Shown piece by piece: positions 43,244 through 51,994 of a stretch of DNA of 54,156 nucleotides. Below the pieces are notes generated by a model, which saw only the letters and a program-made list of their open reading frames with translations, searched no databases and was not told the DNA's origin. Position 1 is the stretch's first letter, and every line of letters starts with the position of its first letter. The stretch is from Rhodospirillales bacterium (GTDB lineage: Bacteria > Pseudomonadota > Alphaproteobacteria > Rhodospirillales > GLO-3). The position numbers and the translations under genes were made by a program. Where the stretch lies: NCBI GenBank assembly GCA_003354135.1, contig PIVK01000018.1:1-54156 (forward strand), read 5' to 3'.

Positions 43244-44734
43244 ATGGCAAACAAGAATAAGGGACACCGCGCCAAGGCTCTGCTGACACGCATCATGGAT
43301 GCGGCCTCGCATAAGCTCAAATGCGAACATGGGACGCTTTATCTATACGACGAGAGGGCGAAAGAACTTTGGACCATCGTCCTTCAGCACGACCTGATTT
43401 CGGAAATCCGCCTTTCGCCGCCCGAGGGTATCGCGGGCTATAGTTTTTATCATAAGGAAATCACCAATATAGAGGACGCCTACGAAAGCAAGCTGTTCAA
43501 CAAGAATGTGGATAAAGAGCTGGGGGGCAGAACCCGCTCGGTGTTGTGCATGCCGGTCACCAATGCCGCGGGCCAAGCCATCGGCGTCGTTCAAGTGGTC
43601 AACAAGCTGGACGGCACGCCGTTCAATGATGATGACATAAAAATGCTGAAAGCCGTGGTCGAGGATATTGTCGGCGTTCTCGACAAATCGGAGACATGGC
43701 AAGGGCTCATCCCGGGACTTGTTCTGGTCGCCTTCACGGCCCTCGTTGGCTGGGCGGCACATGCGGCGGTTCCAGGCGATTACAAGGGGATCGCAAACCC
43801 GGTCCTGTTCGTCATCCTCATCGGTATTGCAGTTAGCAATACCCTCACCATTCCCATGCATTTCCTGCCGGGAATCCGTTACTGTATGCGCCAACTCTTG
43901 CGGATAAGCATCGTCCTCATGGGCTCAAAGCTGGCGCTGGACCAGATTGCCGACGTTGGCGGCAATGCGTTTATGCTGATTTTGGCAATGATTGTTCTTG
44001 CCTTTACCATTGCACAAACGGCCGGTCGGTTTTTTCGGGTTCATCGCCGATTGTCCACCCTGATCGCAGTGGGAGCGGCCGTTTGCGGCGGCAGCGCCAT
44101 TGCCGCGGTTGCTCCGATCATCAGGGCGCGTGACGAGGAATTTTCCTTTGCCCTGTCGGTCAACACCCTAATGGGAACCATTGCCGTCATTACGTTCCCC
44201 CTGATCGGACAGTATTTCGGTTTTGGCGATGTTTTTTTCGGTTTTTGGGCCGGAACCGCCGTCAATGACACGGCACAGGTTGTTGCGACAGGATATGCCT
44301 ACAGCAGCGTATCCGGAGATACCGCGACAATCATCAAGCTGACGCGAAATGCCCTGATGATCTTCGTTGTCGTCGGCGTGGGGATATGGTTTTCCGCCCC
44401 GCATGATGAAGGCGATGTCGAGGCCAGGAAAATCCCCTTGATAAAACGGTTTCGGCAATCCGTGCCCAACTTCGTGCTCGGATTTCTTCTGCTGGCCCTG
44501 TTCAAAACATTGGGTCTGTTCGACTGGCTTTCGGTCCAGACGGGTGTTGACGTTTCGAAGGTTCTTTCAAATACGGCCTACGTTCTTATTCTTCTGTCGC
44601 TGACGGGAATTGGGCTTGGAACCAATCTGGCCAAGATTCGCCGGGTAGGCCTAAACGCCATACTCGTCTCGTTTCTGACCTTTGCGGGCGTGGCTGCCGG
44701 AAGCATCGTCCTAATCTCTGTTGTCATGGGGTAA
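43244..44734 (+). CDS. GAF domain fused to a YeiH/UPF0324 putative sulfate exporter
   Basis: A 496-residue fusion. Residues about 10-150 form a soluble GAF domain (HGTLYLYDERAKELWTIVL, MPVTNAAGQAIGVVQVVNKL). Residues about 155-496 form a UPF0324/YeiH-type membrane domain of about ten helices with GAAVCGGSAIAAVAPIIRAR and GFWAGTAVNDTAQVVATGYA. YeiH proteins are annotated as putative sulfate exporters. The GAF part could gate transport by binding a ligand or nucleotide. ATG 43244 has GGGAG about 15 bases before it. GC and codon use are lower than in neighbours. It sits in the accessory patch behind an IS relic. Confidence 0.85.
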   Translation: MANKNKGHRAKALLTRIMDAASHKLKCEHGTLYLYDERAKELWTIVLQHDLISEIRLSPPEGIAGYSFYHKEITNIEDAYESKLFNKNVDKELGGRTRSVLCMPVTNAAGQAIGVVQVVNKLDGTPFNDDDIKMLKAVVEDIVGVLDKSETWQGLIPGLVLVAFTALVGWAAHAAVPGDYKGIANPVLFVILIGIAVSNTLTIPMHFLPGIRYCMRQLLRISIVLMGSKLALDQIADVGGNAFMLILAMIVLAFTIAQTAGRFFRVHRRLSTLIAVGAAVCGGSAIAAVAPIIRARDEEFSFALSVNTLMGTIAVITFPLIGQYFGFGDVFFGFWAGTAVNDTAQVVATGYAYSSVSGDTATIIKLTRNALMIFVVVGVGIWFSAPHDEGDVEARKIPLIKRFRQSVPNFVLGFLLLALFKTLGLFDWLSVQTGVDVSKVLSNTAYVLILLSLTGIGLGTNLAKIRRVGLNAILVSFLTFAGVAAGSIVLISVVMG

Positions 44735-44736
44735 TA

Positions 44737-44767
44737 CCAAGGTGCGGTGATAATACCGCACGCTTGG
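44737..44767. terminator. Bidirectional stem-loop between GAF-YeiH and argC
   Basis: CCAAG-TGCGGT pairs with ACCGCA-CTTGG around GATAAT, with a small internal bulge. It sits 3 bases after the GAF-YeiH stop and between convergent genes. There is no long U tract. Confidence 0.6.
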
Positions 44768-44861
44768 CCTGTTGACGGCGTCCCTATTCTCTCGGAACGG
44801 GCAATCCGAGGGAACAGGCATGGCGGAGAACGCAGAAATTGCGGTTCCGGGCGCGAAGCAC

Positions 44862-45809
44862 CTAGAGACCGGTCCCCTCCGGCACGCCCAGCATGATGTT
44901 GAGGTTCTGCACCGCCTGGCCCGACGCCCCCTTGCCCAGGTTGTCGATCAACCCCATCACCACCGCCTGGCCGCGTTCGGGATTGGAGAAAACGTGGAGC
45001 CGCATGGAGTTGGTGCCGTTGAGGCCTTCCGGATCGAGCCCGGTCATGGTTCCGCTGTCCGCCGGATCCGCCACCTCGACGAACCGCCGCCCCTCGTAAT
45101 GGCGGGCCAGAGCCCCGTGAACCGCCACGGGTAACGGCCTGCCCGGCAGCGCCCAAAGTTGAAGGGGCACCTGGACGATCATGCCCTGGCGGAATCTCCC
45201 GATACTGGGGACGAACAGGGGCGGCTTTTCGAGCCCGCTCCATTTCTGGATCTCCGGCACGTGTTTATGCCGGAGCCCGAGCCCATAGACCCGATAGGGC
45301 TCGTCGGTGTAGTCAGGCGCCCCCCGGTCCTCGAAGGAGGCGATCATCTTCTTGCCCCCGCCCGAATAGCCGGAAACGGCGTTGATGGTCACCGCCCCGC
45401 CGGCAGGCAGGAGCCCGGCGGCGATCAACGGGTGCAGAATGGCGACGGACGTAATGGCGTAGCAGCCGGGATTGCTGACCCGTTTGGCCCCGCCGATCCT
45501 TGCCGTCTGATCGTGATCGTATTCCGGCATGCCATAGACCCAGCCGTCCGCAACCCGGTGCGCGGTCGAGGCGTCGATAACCCGGGCCTCCGGGTTCTCG
45601 ATCATCGCCACGGCCTCCCGGGCTGCGTCGTCGGGCAGGCAGAGGATCGACACGTCCGCCGTGTTCAGCATTTCCCGCCGCCGCGCGGGGTCCTTCCTCT
45701 CGGCCTCGGGCAGGCCGACGAGGGTAAGGTCCGAGCGCCCGGCAAGCCGCTCGCGGATCCGCAGCCCCGTCGTTCCCACTTCGCCGTCGATGAATACCTT
45801 GGCCGTCAT
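44862..45809 (-). CDS. argC: N-acetyl-gamma-glutamyl-phosphate reductase
   Basis: A 315-residue arginine-biosynthesis dehydrogenase reducing N-acetylglutamyl phosphate to the semialdehyde. FIDGEVGTTGLRIRERLAGR is the nucleotide-binding start, and the catalytic Cys lies in RVSNPGCYAITSVAI. It is the shorter, second ArgC type. ATG 45809 with GGGAGAACAAAG upstream is preferred over a frame extending to 45875. No other arg gene is adjacent. Confidence 0.9.
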   Translation of the reverse strand: MTAKVFIDGEVGTTGLRIRERLAGRSDLTLVGLPEAERKDPARRREMLNTADVSILCLPDDAAREAVAMIENPEARVIDASTAHRVADGWVYGMPEYDHDQTARIGGAKRVSNPGCYAITSVAILHPLIAAGLLPAGGAVTINAVSGYSGGGKKMIASFEDRGAPDYTDEPYRVYGLGLRHKHVPEIQKWSGLEKPPLFVPSIGRFRQGMIVQVPLQLWALPGRPLPVAVHGALARHYEGRRFVEVADPADSGTMTGLDPEGLNGTNSMRLHVFSNPERGQAVVMGLIDNLGKGASGQAVQNLNIMLGVPEGTGL

Positions 45810-45988
45810 TCTTTGTTCTCCCGACCCATCGGTCCATGGATGAGGGTTTCTGGCATAAATCGGCTTCCGCTCCAAGCCCGGACACCGGATTTCCCCTCCC
45901 GTCGTCCTTCTGTCAGGAAATTGTCGTGGTTTTCTGCCCTTGCCTTGTTATCTTCGAAGACTCGACACACCGAACGTGGAGAGTCGCC

Positions 45989-46381
45989 GTGGCCGATTCC
46001 ATCCCCTTGAGATCGCTCCGTCTGGAACGAAGTTGGTCCCAGGAACATTTGGCGGAACTCAGCGGTCTCAGCGTGCGCACGATCCAGCGCCTGGAGCAGG
46101 GCGAGCTCGCCTCCCTGGAAACCCAGCGTGCCCTCTCTGCGGCCTTCGACATTCCGGCAGCCGAACTGGTATCGCCACCAAACGATGTCCCGGTCACCGA
46201 AGGGATACAAGCCTGTCGGCGGAAGTTCTTCCACCATCTAGCCGTCTTCGCCGCCGTAATGACGGGATTAGCCCTGTTCAACCTGGTCAAGACCCCTGGC
46301 AATCTGTGGTTCGTTTACCCCTTTCTGGGCTGGGGACTCGGCATCGTTTTGCACGCATATGGGGTGTTCCGACGGCCGTAA
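45989..46381 (+). CDS. XRE-family HTH protein with two transmembrane helices
   Basis: A 130-residue protein from GTG 45989 (GGAGAG upstream). Residues about 8-62 are an XRE helix-turn-helix (LERSWSQEHLAELSGLSVRT, then IQRLEQGELASLETQRALSA). About residues 80-122 form two hydrophobic helices (HLAVFAAVMTGLALFNLV, LWFVYPFLGWGLGIVLHAYG), the 2TM-domain pattern. It may be a membrane-tethered DNA-binding regulator. The open frame begins at 45836, but the extra part is a shadow over argC's upstream region. Confidence 0.82.
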   Translation: MADSIPLRSLRLERSWSQEHLAELSGLSVRTIQRLEQGELASLETQRALSAAFDIPAAELVSPPNDVPVTEGIQACRRKFFHHLAVFAAVMTGLALFNLVKTPGNLWFVYPFLGWGLGIVLHAYGVFRRP

Positions 46382-46431
46382 ATATCCTGCCCCCGTCACC
46401 ATCCCCGTCCGATGACCGCCACCAAACGAAG

Positions 46432-46459
46432 AAGGGCCGCCCCACCCGGGACGGCCCTT
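46432..46459 (-). terminator. Stem-loop after rpsI
   Basis: AAGGGCCG pairs with CGGCCCTT around a GC-rich 12-base loop that can pair further. On the minus strand CTTCGTTT follows. It lies 24 bases after the rpsI stop. Confidence 0.6.
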
Positions 46460-46482
46460 CCGCAACACTTGTCCTGTACGCC

Positions 46483-47031
46483 TTAGCGTTTCGAGAACTG
46501 GAAGCTCCGACGCGCCTTGCGCCTGCCGTACTTCTTACGCTCGACCACGCGGGAGTCGCGGGTCAGGAAACCGACCTTCTTCAGCGCGCCCCGGAGGCCC
46601 GGCTCGTAATAGGTCAGCGCCTTGGAAATGCCGTGGCGCACCGCGCCGGCCTGACCCGAAAGCCCGCCGCCCTTGACCGTACAGACCACGTCATAGTGGC
46701 CCTTGCGCTCGGCCACATCGAATGGCTGGTGGATGATCATCCTGAGCACCGGCCGGGCGAAATAGGTCTCGATATCGCGACCGTTGACCGTGACCCGGCC
46801 CGCCCCCGGCTTGATCCAGACACGGGCCACCGCGTCCTTCCGCTTGCCGGTCGCGTAGGCCCGGCCCTGCGGGTCGATCTGGGGTTCGACTTTGACAGCC
46901 ACGGCGGCAACCGGGGCTTCGCCCTCGGCGGCAACCGGGGCTTTGACCTCGGCGGCAACCGGGGCTTCGCCCTCGGCCGTGCCTTCCATGACCTCCTTGA
47001 GGTTCTCGAGGCTCGTCGTCTCGCTAGCCAT
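46483..47031 (-). CDS. rpsI: 30S ribosomal protein S9 with N-terminal repeat extension
   Basis: A 182-residue S9. The conserved C-terminal about 130 residues begin at [20 protein letters not shown] and end [20 protein letters not shown] then SKR, the tail that reaches the ribosomal P site. The first about 50 residues are an unusual Ala/Glu/Pro extension with three 8-residue repeats ([24 protein letters not shown]), encoded by exact-period 24-bp repeats at 46903-46974. It follows rplM after three bases, the standard pair. Confidence 0.95.
   Translation of the reverse strand: MASETTSLENLKEVMEGTAEGEAPVAAEVKAPVAAEGEAPVAAVAVKVEPQIDPQGRAYATGKRKDAVARVWIKPGAGRVTVNGRDIETYFARPVLRMIIHQPFDVAERKGHYDVVCTVKGGGLSGQAGAVRHGISKALTYYEPGLRGALKKVGFLTRDSRVVERKKYGRRKARRSFQFSKR
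46903..46974. repeat. Three 24-bp tandem repeats inside rpsI
   Basis: Units at 46903-46926, 46927-46950 and 46951-46974 (GGCGGCAACCGGGGCTT core) encode the S9 N-terminal octapeptide repeats. Confidence 0.9.
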
Positions 47032-47034
47032 GGC

Positions 47035-47493
47035 TTACCTCTTGTTCTTCGGGTTCAGGGCGGCGACGTCGAGCGTCTCCGGCTGCTGCCCGACATGCGG
47101 ATGCTCGGTGCCGGCATAGACATGCAGCTTCTTCATCTGCTTGCGGCCCATGGGAGAGCGCGAGACCATGCGCTCGACCGCCTTGATGACCACCCGTTCG
47201 GGATGAGCACCGTCGAGAACCTTGCCCGCGGTGACGCTCTTGATGCCGCCGGGATATCCCGTGTGGCGGTGATAGATTTTGTCCGAGAGCTTGCGCCCCG
47301 TCAGCTTCACCTTCTCGGCATTAACCACCACGATGTGGTCGCCGCAGTCGATGTTCGGGGTGTACATGGGCTTGTGCTTTCCCCTAAGACGCATGGAGAC
47401 GATGGAGGCCAGACGGCCGAGGACCACGTCCTCAGCATCGATCAGGACCCACTTCTTGTCCACCTCGGACGGCTTGGCGGAGTATGTCTTCAT
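47035..47493 (-). CDS. rplM: 50S ribosomal protein L13
   Basis: A 152-residue L13, an early-assembling large-subunit protein. [39 protein letters not shown] and the [12 protein letters not shown] segment are canonical, ending [15 protein letters not shown] 47493 is preferred; the frame upstream to 47574 is not conserved in kind. The region 47494-47744 upstream includes an AAAAAAG run and T-rich sequence, with the rplM-rpsI promoter presumably within. Confidence 0.96.
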   Translation of the reverse strand: MKTYSAKPSEVDKKWVLIDAEDVVLGRLASIVSMRLRGKHKPMYTPNIDCGDHIVVVNAEKVKLTGRKLSDKIYHRHTGYPGGIKSVTAGKVLDGAHPERVVIKAVERMVSRSPMGRKQMKKLHVYAGTEHPHVGQQPETLDVAALNPKNKR

Positions 47494-47744
47494 ATCGAAC
47501 CCCAGCGCTTGAATTCCGTCGTTGTCCGTGAGCCAACAGAAAAAAGAGCCTCCACCACGGAAGCCCCTGCTCACGGGCGGCGGATTATGCCACCCGGAAT
47601 TGGTTTGTCAACGGGAAAAACCATTGAAAAACCGGCCCCTTACATGTGCGGTATTATATTACCTTTGCCCCTGGACGTGCATCTCTCGGCACCCCATGCT
47701 ATAGGTAAAGACGTTTGCAGCCCGCCTCCAATATAAGGGTAGCC

Positions 47745-47924
47745 ATGGACGTGATCACCTGGTCCGAGAACTTGAGCGTCGGCGTCATCGCCGCCGACGG
47801 CGAGGGGCGGGAAACGGCCGGCAGCGTTCTCAACGCCCCGGCCGATTATACGGGCCGTCGTTTCAAACGCGAGGAAGCCCTGTCGCCGGCCGACGGCGAC
47901 GGCCAGAACTTCCTTTTCCAGTGA
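47745..47924 (+). pseudogene. Hemerythrin-like relic or shortened protein
   Basis: A 59-residue frame. Its start MDVITWSENLSVGVIAAD matches the opening of bacteriohemerythrins, and DYTGRRFKREEALSP resembles their DYTxxHFxxEEALM helix. The stretch between them is nearly absent, and the iron-ligand histidines are replaced (HF to RF). It lacks every usual metal ligand, so oxygen binding is not expected. Its stop overlaps the GTG of the next gene as GTGA. It may be decaying or repurposed as a coupled leader. Confidence 0.55.
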
Positions 47925-48742
47925 GCGAGGCCGTGACCGATTCCCCCTCCCCCTCCGCTTCCCCCTCCCCCGTCCTTCTGCGTGACGATGCCGACGGCGT
48001 TGCCACCCTTACGCTCAACCGGCCCAACGCCTTCAACGCCCTTTCCGGCGCCCTGCTCGATGCCCTGCTGGCGGAGACCGCGGCATTAAAGGAAGACACT
48101 TCGGTGCGCGTCGTGGTCCTCGCCGGCGCCGGCAAGGCGTTCTGCGCCGGACACGACCTCAAGGAAATGCGCGCGGATTCGTCCGAGCCCGCAATGCAGG
48201 CGTTGTTCGCCAAGTGTGCCGACGTGATGCTGGGACTGGTTCGCCTGCCCCAGCCGGTCATCGCGCGGGTGCACGGTATCGCCACCGCCGCCGGCTGCCA
48301 GTTGGTCGCCATGTGCGACCTGGCGGTGGCCGCCGAAGAGGCCCGTTTCGCCACGTCGGGCATCAAGGTGGGCTTGTTTTGCTCGACGCCGGCGGTGGCG
48401 CTGTCGCGCAACCTGTCGCGCAAACAGGCTCTGGAGATGCTGCTGACGGGCGATTTCATCGACGCCGCGACCGCTCTCGCCCACGGCTTGGTCAACCGCG
48501 TCGTGGCGGCCGACGCGCTCGACGGCGCCGTAACGGACCTGGCGGAACGGATCGCATCCCGCTCACCGGCTTCCATCGCCATGGGCAAAAAACTCTTTTA
48601 CGAACAACTGGACAAGGGGCTGGAGGACGCCTATCGCCTCGCCGCCCGAACCATGGCCTGCAACATGCAGACCGAAGACGCCCAGGACGGCATCGACGCC
48701 TTTATCGCCAAGGAACCGATGCCGAAATGGAAGGGCCGATGA
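47921..48742 (+). CDS. Enoyl-CoA hydratase/isomerase-family protein (ECHDC3-like)
   Basis: A 273-residue crotonase-fold protein. Oxyanion-hole segments AGKAFCAGHDLKEM and GIATAAGCQLVAMCDLAVAA are clear. At the two positions where hydratases carry catalytic Glu, this protein has Gln (GCQL) and Ser-Gly (TSGIKVGLFCSTP), the pattern of the ECHDC3-like group. So standard enoyl-CoA hydration is unlikely. A Ser/Pro-rich 18-residue N terminus precedes the domain. It is translationally coupled to the upstream hemerythrin-like frame. Confidence 0.88.
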   Translation: MSEAVTDSPSPSASPSPVLLRDDADGVATLTLNRPNAFNALSGALLDALLAETAALKEDTSVRVVVLAGAGKAFCAGHDLKEMRADSSEPAMQALFAKCADVMLGLVRLPQPVIARVHGIATAAGCQLVAMCDLAVAAEEARFATSGIKVGLFCSTPAVALSRNLSRKQALEMLLTGDFIDAATALAHGLVNRVVAADALDGAVTDLAERIASRSPASIAMGKKLFYEQLDKGLEDAYRLAARTMACNMQTEDAQDGIDAFIAKEPMPKWKGR

Positions 48743-48794
48743 CCCGCCGGGCCGTCTTGAGGCAGCATGGCGGGAGGGAGTTTGAAGGGGGATC

Positions 48795-49253
48795 GTGGTG
48801 GACGACTTGGTTTACGACGACGACTTGGTTTACGACGACGGGCGCGTCCACGAGATCCTGAAGCATGCGCGCGTCATCGCCGTCGTCGGACTGAGCCCCA
48901 AGCCGGAACGTCCGTCCTTCAAGGTGGCGCGGTTCCTGATCGATAAGGGCTACACCGTGCTTCCCGTCAATCCGGGGCACGCCGACGGCGAGATCCTGGG
49001 CCGCACCGTCTACGCCGGCCTGACGGAAATTCCCGGGCCGGTGGACATGGTGGACATCTTCCGCGATTCCGAGGCCGCCGGCCACGTCACCGACGCCGCC
49101 ATCAACCTGGCGCCCGAGAAAGGCATCCGGGTGGTCTGGATGCAGGAAGGCGTGCGCAACGACGCCGCCGCCCAACGGGCCGAAAACGCCGGCCTCGCCG
49201 TCATCATGGACCGTTGCACGAAAAAGGAATACGCGCGCCTGATGGGGGCTTAG
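48795..49253 (+). CDS. CoA-binding domain protein (YccU-like)
   Basis: A 152-residue Rossmann-fold CoA-binding protein: VIAVVGLSPKPERPSFKVAR, YTVLPVNPGHADGEILG and VVWMQEGVRNDAAAQRAENA, ending MDRCTKKEYARLMGA. The GTG start is followed by an 18-bp tandem repeat (48804-48839) encoding DLVYDD twice. It lies 52 bases after the crotonase gene, likely in one operon. Function in this family is not established beyond CoA binding. Confidence 0.88.
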   Translation: MVDDLVYDDDLVYDDGRVHEILKHARVIAVVGLSPKPERPSFKVARFLIDKGYTVLPVNPGHADGEILGRTVYAGLTEIPGPVDMVDIFRDSEAAGHVTDAAINLAPEKGIRVVWMQEGVRNDAAAQRAENAGLAVIMDRCTKKEYARLMGA

Positions 49254-49349
49254 GGAAATTCAGGGTCTGCGTTAACCGCAAGGACAAACTTCGGACCAAT
49301 TCCGCTTGTCCCTTATTAAGGGCGGCCCCCTTGAAACACGCTCGGATTC

Positions 49350-50549
49350 TTATTTGACGGGCGCCGCCGCCGCCCGTGCCCGCCCCGGAGGCAGCAAAAG
49401 GCCCGCCGCGGCGCCCACCATGGCAATGGCCGAGAGCACGACGAACAGCCAGAAGAACCCGCCCGTGGCATCATAGAGGGCCCCTTCCATCTTGACGCCC
49501 AAGCCGCTCAGGCCGAAGGCGACGATGAACTTGAGCCCGAAGACAAGGCCTTGCCAGCCGCTCGGCGCAAACCGCGCGATCAGCGCGTTTTCTGCCGGGA
49601 GCGACCCGATGTTAAGGGTGACCATGATCATGGCGGTTGCAATCAGGGCCGACCCGCCTAACTGCGCGGCCAGGAAAAGCATCGGCACCTGCAGAAGAAA
49701 GGTCGCGAGATAGACCGCCTTTAGCGGATAGCGGTCCGCCAAATAGCCGGCCACCACCTGAAACCCCCCGGCAACAAGATAGACCATGGCCACCGTCATC
49801 CCGATCCCGGCGACGCCGCCGCCGTCGCCCAATCCCGTAATACGCTCCGAGAACACCTTGGGCAGGCCGGCCTGGCTCGCCTGATAGATGAGGCCCGTGC
49901 ACAGCATGGTCACCAGCAGGACGAGAAACGCCCGTATCCGGTCGCTCTTGGACGTCGGAGGGCCGGTCTGGAGATCGGCGCCGCTGTCGGCGATGAGGCC
50001 GCGCGCCATCAGCAGGTAGAACACGACTCCGATAGTCACCATCAGCCCCCCCGGAACCAGAAACGCGGCCCGCCACCCCCAAAGGTCGGTGAGCAGCCCG
50101 GCGCTTAAGGCCGCCACCGCCGGTCCCACACCGCCGAAAATTCCATTGATGCCGAGCACCAGTCCCCGCCTCTCGGCATTGCGGATCAACCAGGAGATTC
50201 CGACCGGATGGTATATGGAGCCGAAAAGCCCGGTTACCGCGAGGGAGAGGGTGACCGTCAGGGGGCCATCGGCCATGCCGACAGCCAGCATCCCGCCGCC
50301 GGTCCCAAGAAAGAACATCCCCATCATCCCGGCGCTGCTCCATCGGTCGCCCAACCATCCCGCCACCGGGGCGGCAACCCCGAACAGAACGTTGCCCACC
50401 ACGATGAGTGCCACGGCCTCGCCATGGCTCAATCCCCACTCGTCCTCCAGAGCCAAGACCACCACGAAGAAAATGGGAGCGAATAAATGGGAAAAAGTGT
50501 GCCCGATGCAGGAGAACCCGATGGCCAGGCGGTTGGAGGCAAGCGACAT
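49350..50549 (-). CDS. Major facilitator superfamily transporter
   Basis: A 399-residue, twelve-helix MFS permease. Helix 1-4 region has IGFSCIGHTFSHLFAPIFFV and the MFS loop GWLGDRWSSAGMMGM. A TTG start 12 bases upstream (50561) is possible; ATG 50549 is used here. There is no clear specificity motif; some resemblance to small-molecule or nitrate/oxalate-type MFS proteins is not enough to assign a substrate. Context (CYTH protein, CoA-binding protein) gives no hint. Confidence 0.88.
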   Translation of the reverse strand: MSLASNRLAIGFSCIGHTFSHLFAPIFFVVVLALEDEWGLSHGEAVALIVVGNVLFGVAAPVAGWLGDRWSSAGMMGMFFLGTGGGMLAVGMADGPLTVTLSLAVTGLFGSIYHPVGISWLIRNAERRGLVLGINGIFGGVGPAVAALSAGLLTDLWGWRAAFLVPGGLMVTIGVVFYLLMARGLIADSGADLQTGPPTSKSDRIRAFLVLLVTMLCTGLIYQASQAGLPKVFSERITGLGDGGGVAGIGMTVAMVYLVAGGFQVVAGYLADRYPLKAVYLATFLLQVPMLFLAAQLGGSALIATAMIMVTLNIGSLPAENALIARFAPSGWQGLVFGLKFIVAFGLSGLGVKMEGALYDATGGFFWLFVVLSAIAMVGAAAGLLLPPGRARAAAAPVK

Positions 50550-50613
50550 CTTTTTTTCCAATTTTCCTGCACCCGGTTCAAGAAAGGCTCCAACGGAATG
50601 CCAATTAAAGCCA

Positions 50614-51102
50614 TCAGGCCCTTTCGGGGCTTGCTTCGTCCCACGCGAAAAAGGGATTCTCGATCAGGTTCGCATTGTAATAGCGGCGATCTCCGGTAAC
50701 CTCCTGTCCGGCCCACGGCGGAAGGTCCACCTTCTGGAGATCCCATGTCAATTCCACTTCGGCCAGGATCAGGCCCGCGTTGTCGCCATGGAACTCGTCC
50801 ACGTCCCAAACCAAACCGGCCCATTCGATACAATGGCGGGTCTTCTCGATCAACGGCTTCAGGCAGAGGGTATCCAGCATCTCCCGCGCCTCGGCATCCG
50901 GAATGGAATATTCGAACTCGGCTCGCGTCGCGCCTTCGGATCGTCCCTTGACGGTGAGCACCCCCTGGTCACCCGCCGTGCGAATCCGGACCGTTCTCTC
51001 GGGAGCCGTGGAAAGGTATCCCTGGCGGTAAAGGGTGCCTTTGGCCCCGACACGCCACGTGTCGTCCTTGACCAGAAACTTGCGTTCGATTTCCTTGCCC
51101 AT
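50614..51102 (-). CDS. CYTH-domain protein (inorganic triphosphatase-like)
   Basis: A 162-residue CYTH protein. The ExExK signature KEIERKFLV is at the N terminus, with RQGYLSTAPERTVRIRTAGD, LTVKGRSEGATRAEFEY and WDVDEFHGDNAGLILAEVEL forming the tunnel-fold charged strands. These enzymes hydrolyse triphosphates or thiamine-triphosphate-like substrates with metal. ATG 51102 is chosen; the frame to 51189 adds unconserved sequence. It is divergent from the DksA-like gene. Confidence 0.9.
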   Translation of the reverse strand: MGKEIERKFLVKDDTWRVGAKGTLYRQGYLSTAPERTVRIRTAGDQGVLTVKGRSEGATRAEFEYSIPDAEAREMLDTLCLKPLIEKTRHCIEWAGLVWDVDEFHGDNAGLILAEVELTWDLQKVDLPPWAGQEVTGDRRYYNANLIENPFFAWDEASPERA

Positions 51103-51203
51103 TGGCTCTGCGTCCCCGACCGCGCATACTAGCGGTGCGAACGAAACGGAAGCCCCCTTCCGTTTTGTGTCTCGCGCACCACGAAACAATTGATATCGAA
51201 ACC

Positions 51204-51545
51204 ATGACCATAGACATCGACGATTTCAAGGCCCGCCTTTTGGCCCGACGCGAAGAGGTGAAAGAACTTGCCGAGATCGCGCACGAGGATACGCGGCCCG
51301 TGGAACTGGACCAGAGCCGCGTCGGGCGGCTTTCGCGCATGGATGCCCTGCAGGTTCAGGCCATGGCGGTCGAAACGGAACGCCGTCGCCAAGCCGAACT
51401 GGCTCGGATCGACAGGGCGCTGGCTTTCATCGAGAAGGGAGAATACGGTTACTGCCAATCCTGCGGAACCGCGATTCCCGAACGCCGCCTCGCGCTGGAC
51501 CTCGCCACCATGGTTTGTATCGATTGCGCCAAGGACACGTCGTAA
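51204..51545 (+). CDS. DksA/TraR-family C4 zinc-finger protein
   Basis: A 113-residue DksA-like protein. A long helical N-terminal part (DFKARLLARREEVKELAEIA) leads to GEYGYCQSCGTAIPERRLAL and MVCIDCAKD, a four-cysteine zinc finger. Short TraR/DksA relatives bind the RNA polymerase secondary channel. The acidic tip seen in DksA is not obvious here. ATG 51204 is preferred to the open frame from 51102. The ribosome site is weak. Confidence 0.88.
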   Translation: MTIDIDDFKARLLARREEVKELAEIAHEDTRPVELDQSRVGRLSRMDALQVQAMAVETERRRQAELARIDRALAFIEKGEYGYCQSCGTAIPERRLALDLATMVCIDCAKDTS

Positions 51546-51661
51546 TCAACTGTTAGGTTTAGAGCTTGTTCGACCCCCCCTAAGGCTCCTTGCCCCAGGC
51601 CGCACGGACCACGTAAACTTATCGGACCCGGAATCTGGCGTCACGACCACGGAGCGAATTC

Positions 51662-51994
51662 ATGCACATGCGGTTTCTTCGTTCGGGCCTCGCCGCTCTT
51701 GTCCTCGTAACCATCGCGTCGGGTGCACCGCCCGTCCGTGCCGACGACCGGCCCCGTGCGCATCCTCCGTCCATCAACCCGCCGCCCGGCATGGAGGACG
51801 TCGTGCCGATGATGGAAGAGGCCACGCGCAGCCTGATGGAAATCCTTGAAATGTTTCTGCGTCGGATCCCGATCTACGAAATGCCCGAGGTCCTGGACAA
51901 CGGTGACATCATCATCCGCCGCAAGAAGCCCCCGCCGCCTCCGGCGAAGCCTCCCCTCCCCGGAGACGCCGATCCGGACCACACAAGGACCTGA
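51662..51994 (+). CDS. Hypothetical exported protein
   Basis: A 110-residue protein with a Sec signal (MRFLRSGLAALVLVTIASGA, cleavage probably near VRA-DD), a short helical centre (MMEEATRSLMEILEMFLRRI) and a Pro/Lys-rich C terminus (RRKKPPPPPAKPPLPGD). I recognise no domain. Composition suggests a periplasmic or envelope protein, perhaps with a disordered tail. It is alone between the DksA-like gene and the phoH region. Confidence 0.68.
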   Translation: MHMRFLRSGLAALVLVTIASGAPPVRADDRPRAHPPSINPPPGMEDVVPMMEEATRSLMEILEMFLRRIPIYEMPEVLDNGDIIIRRKKPPPPPAKPPLPGDADPDHTRT

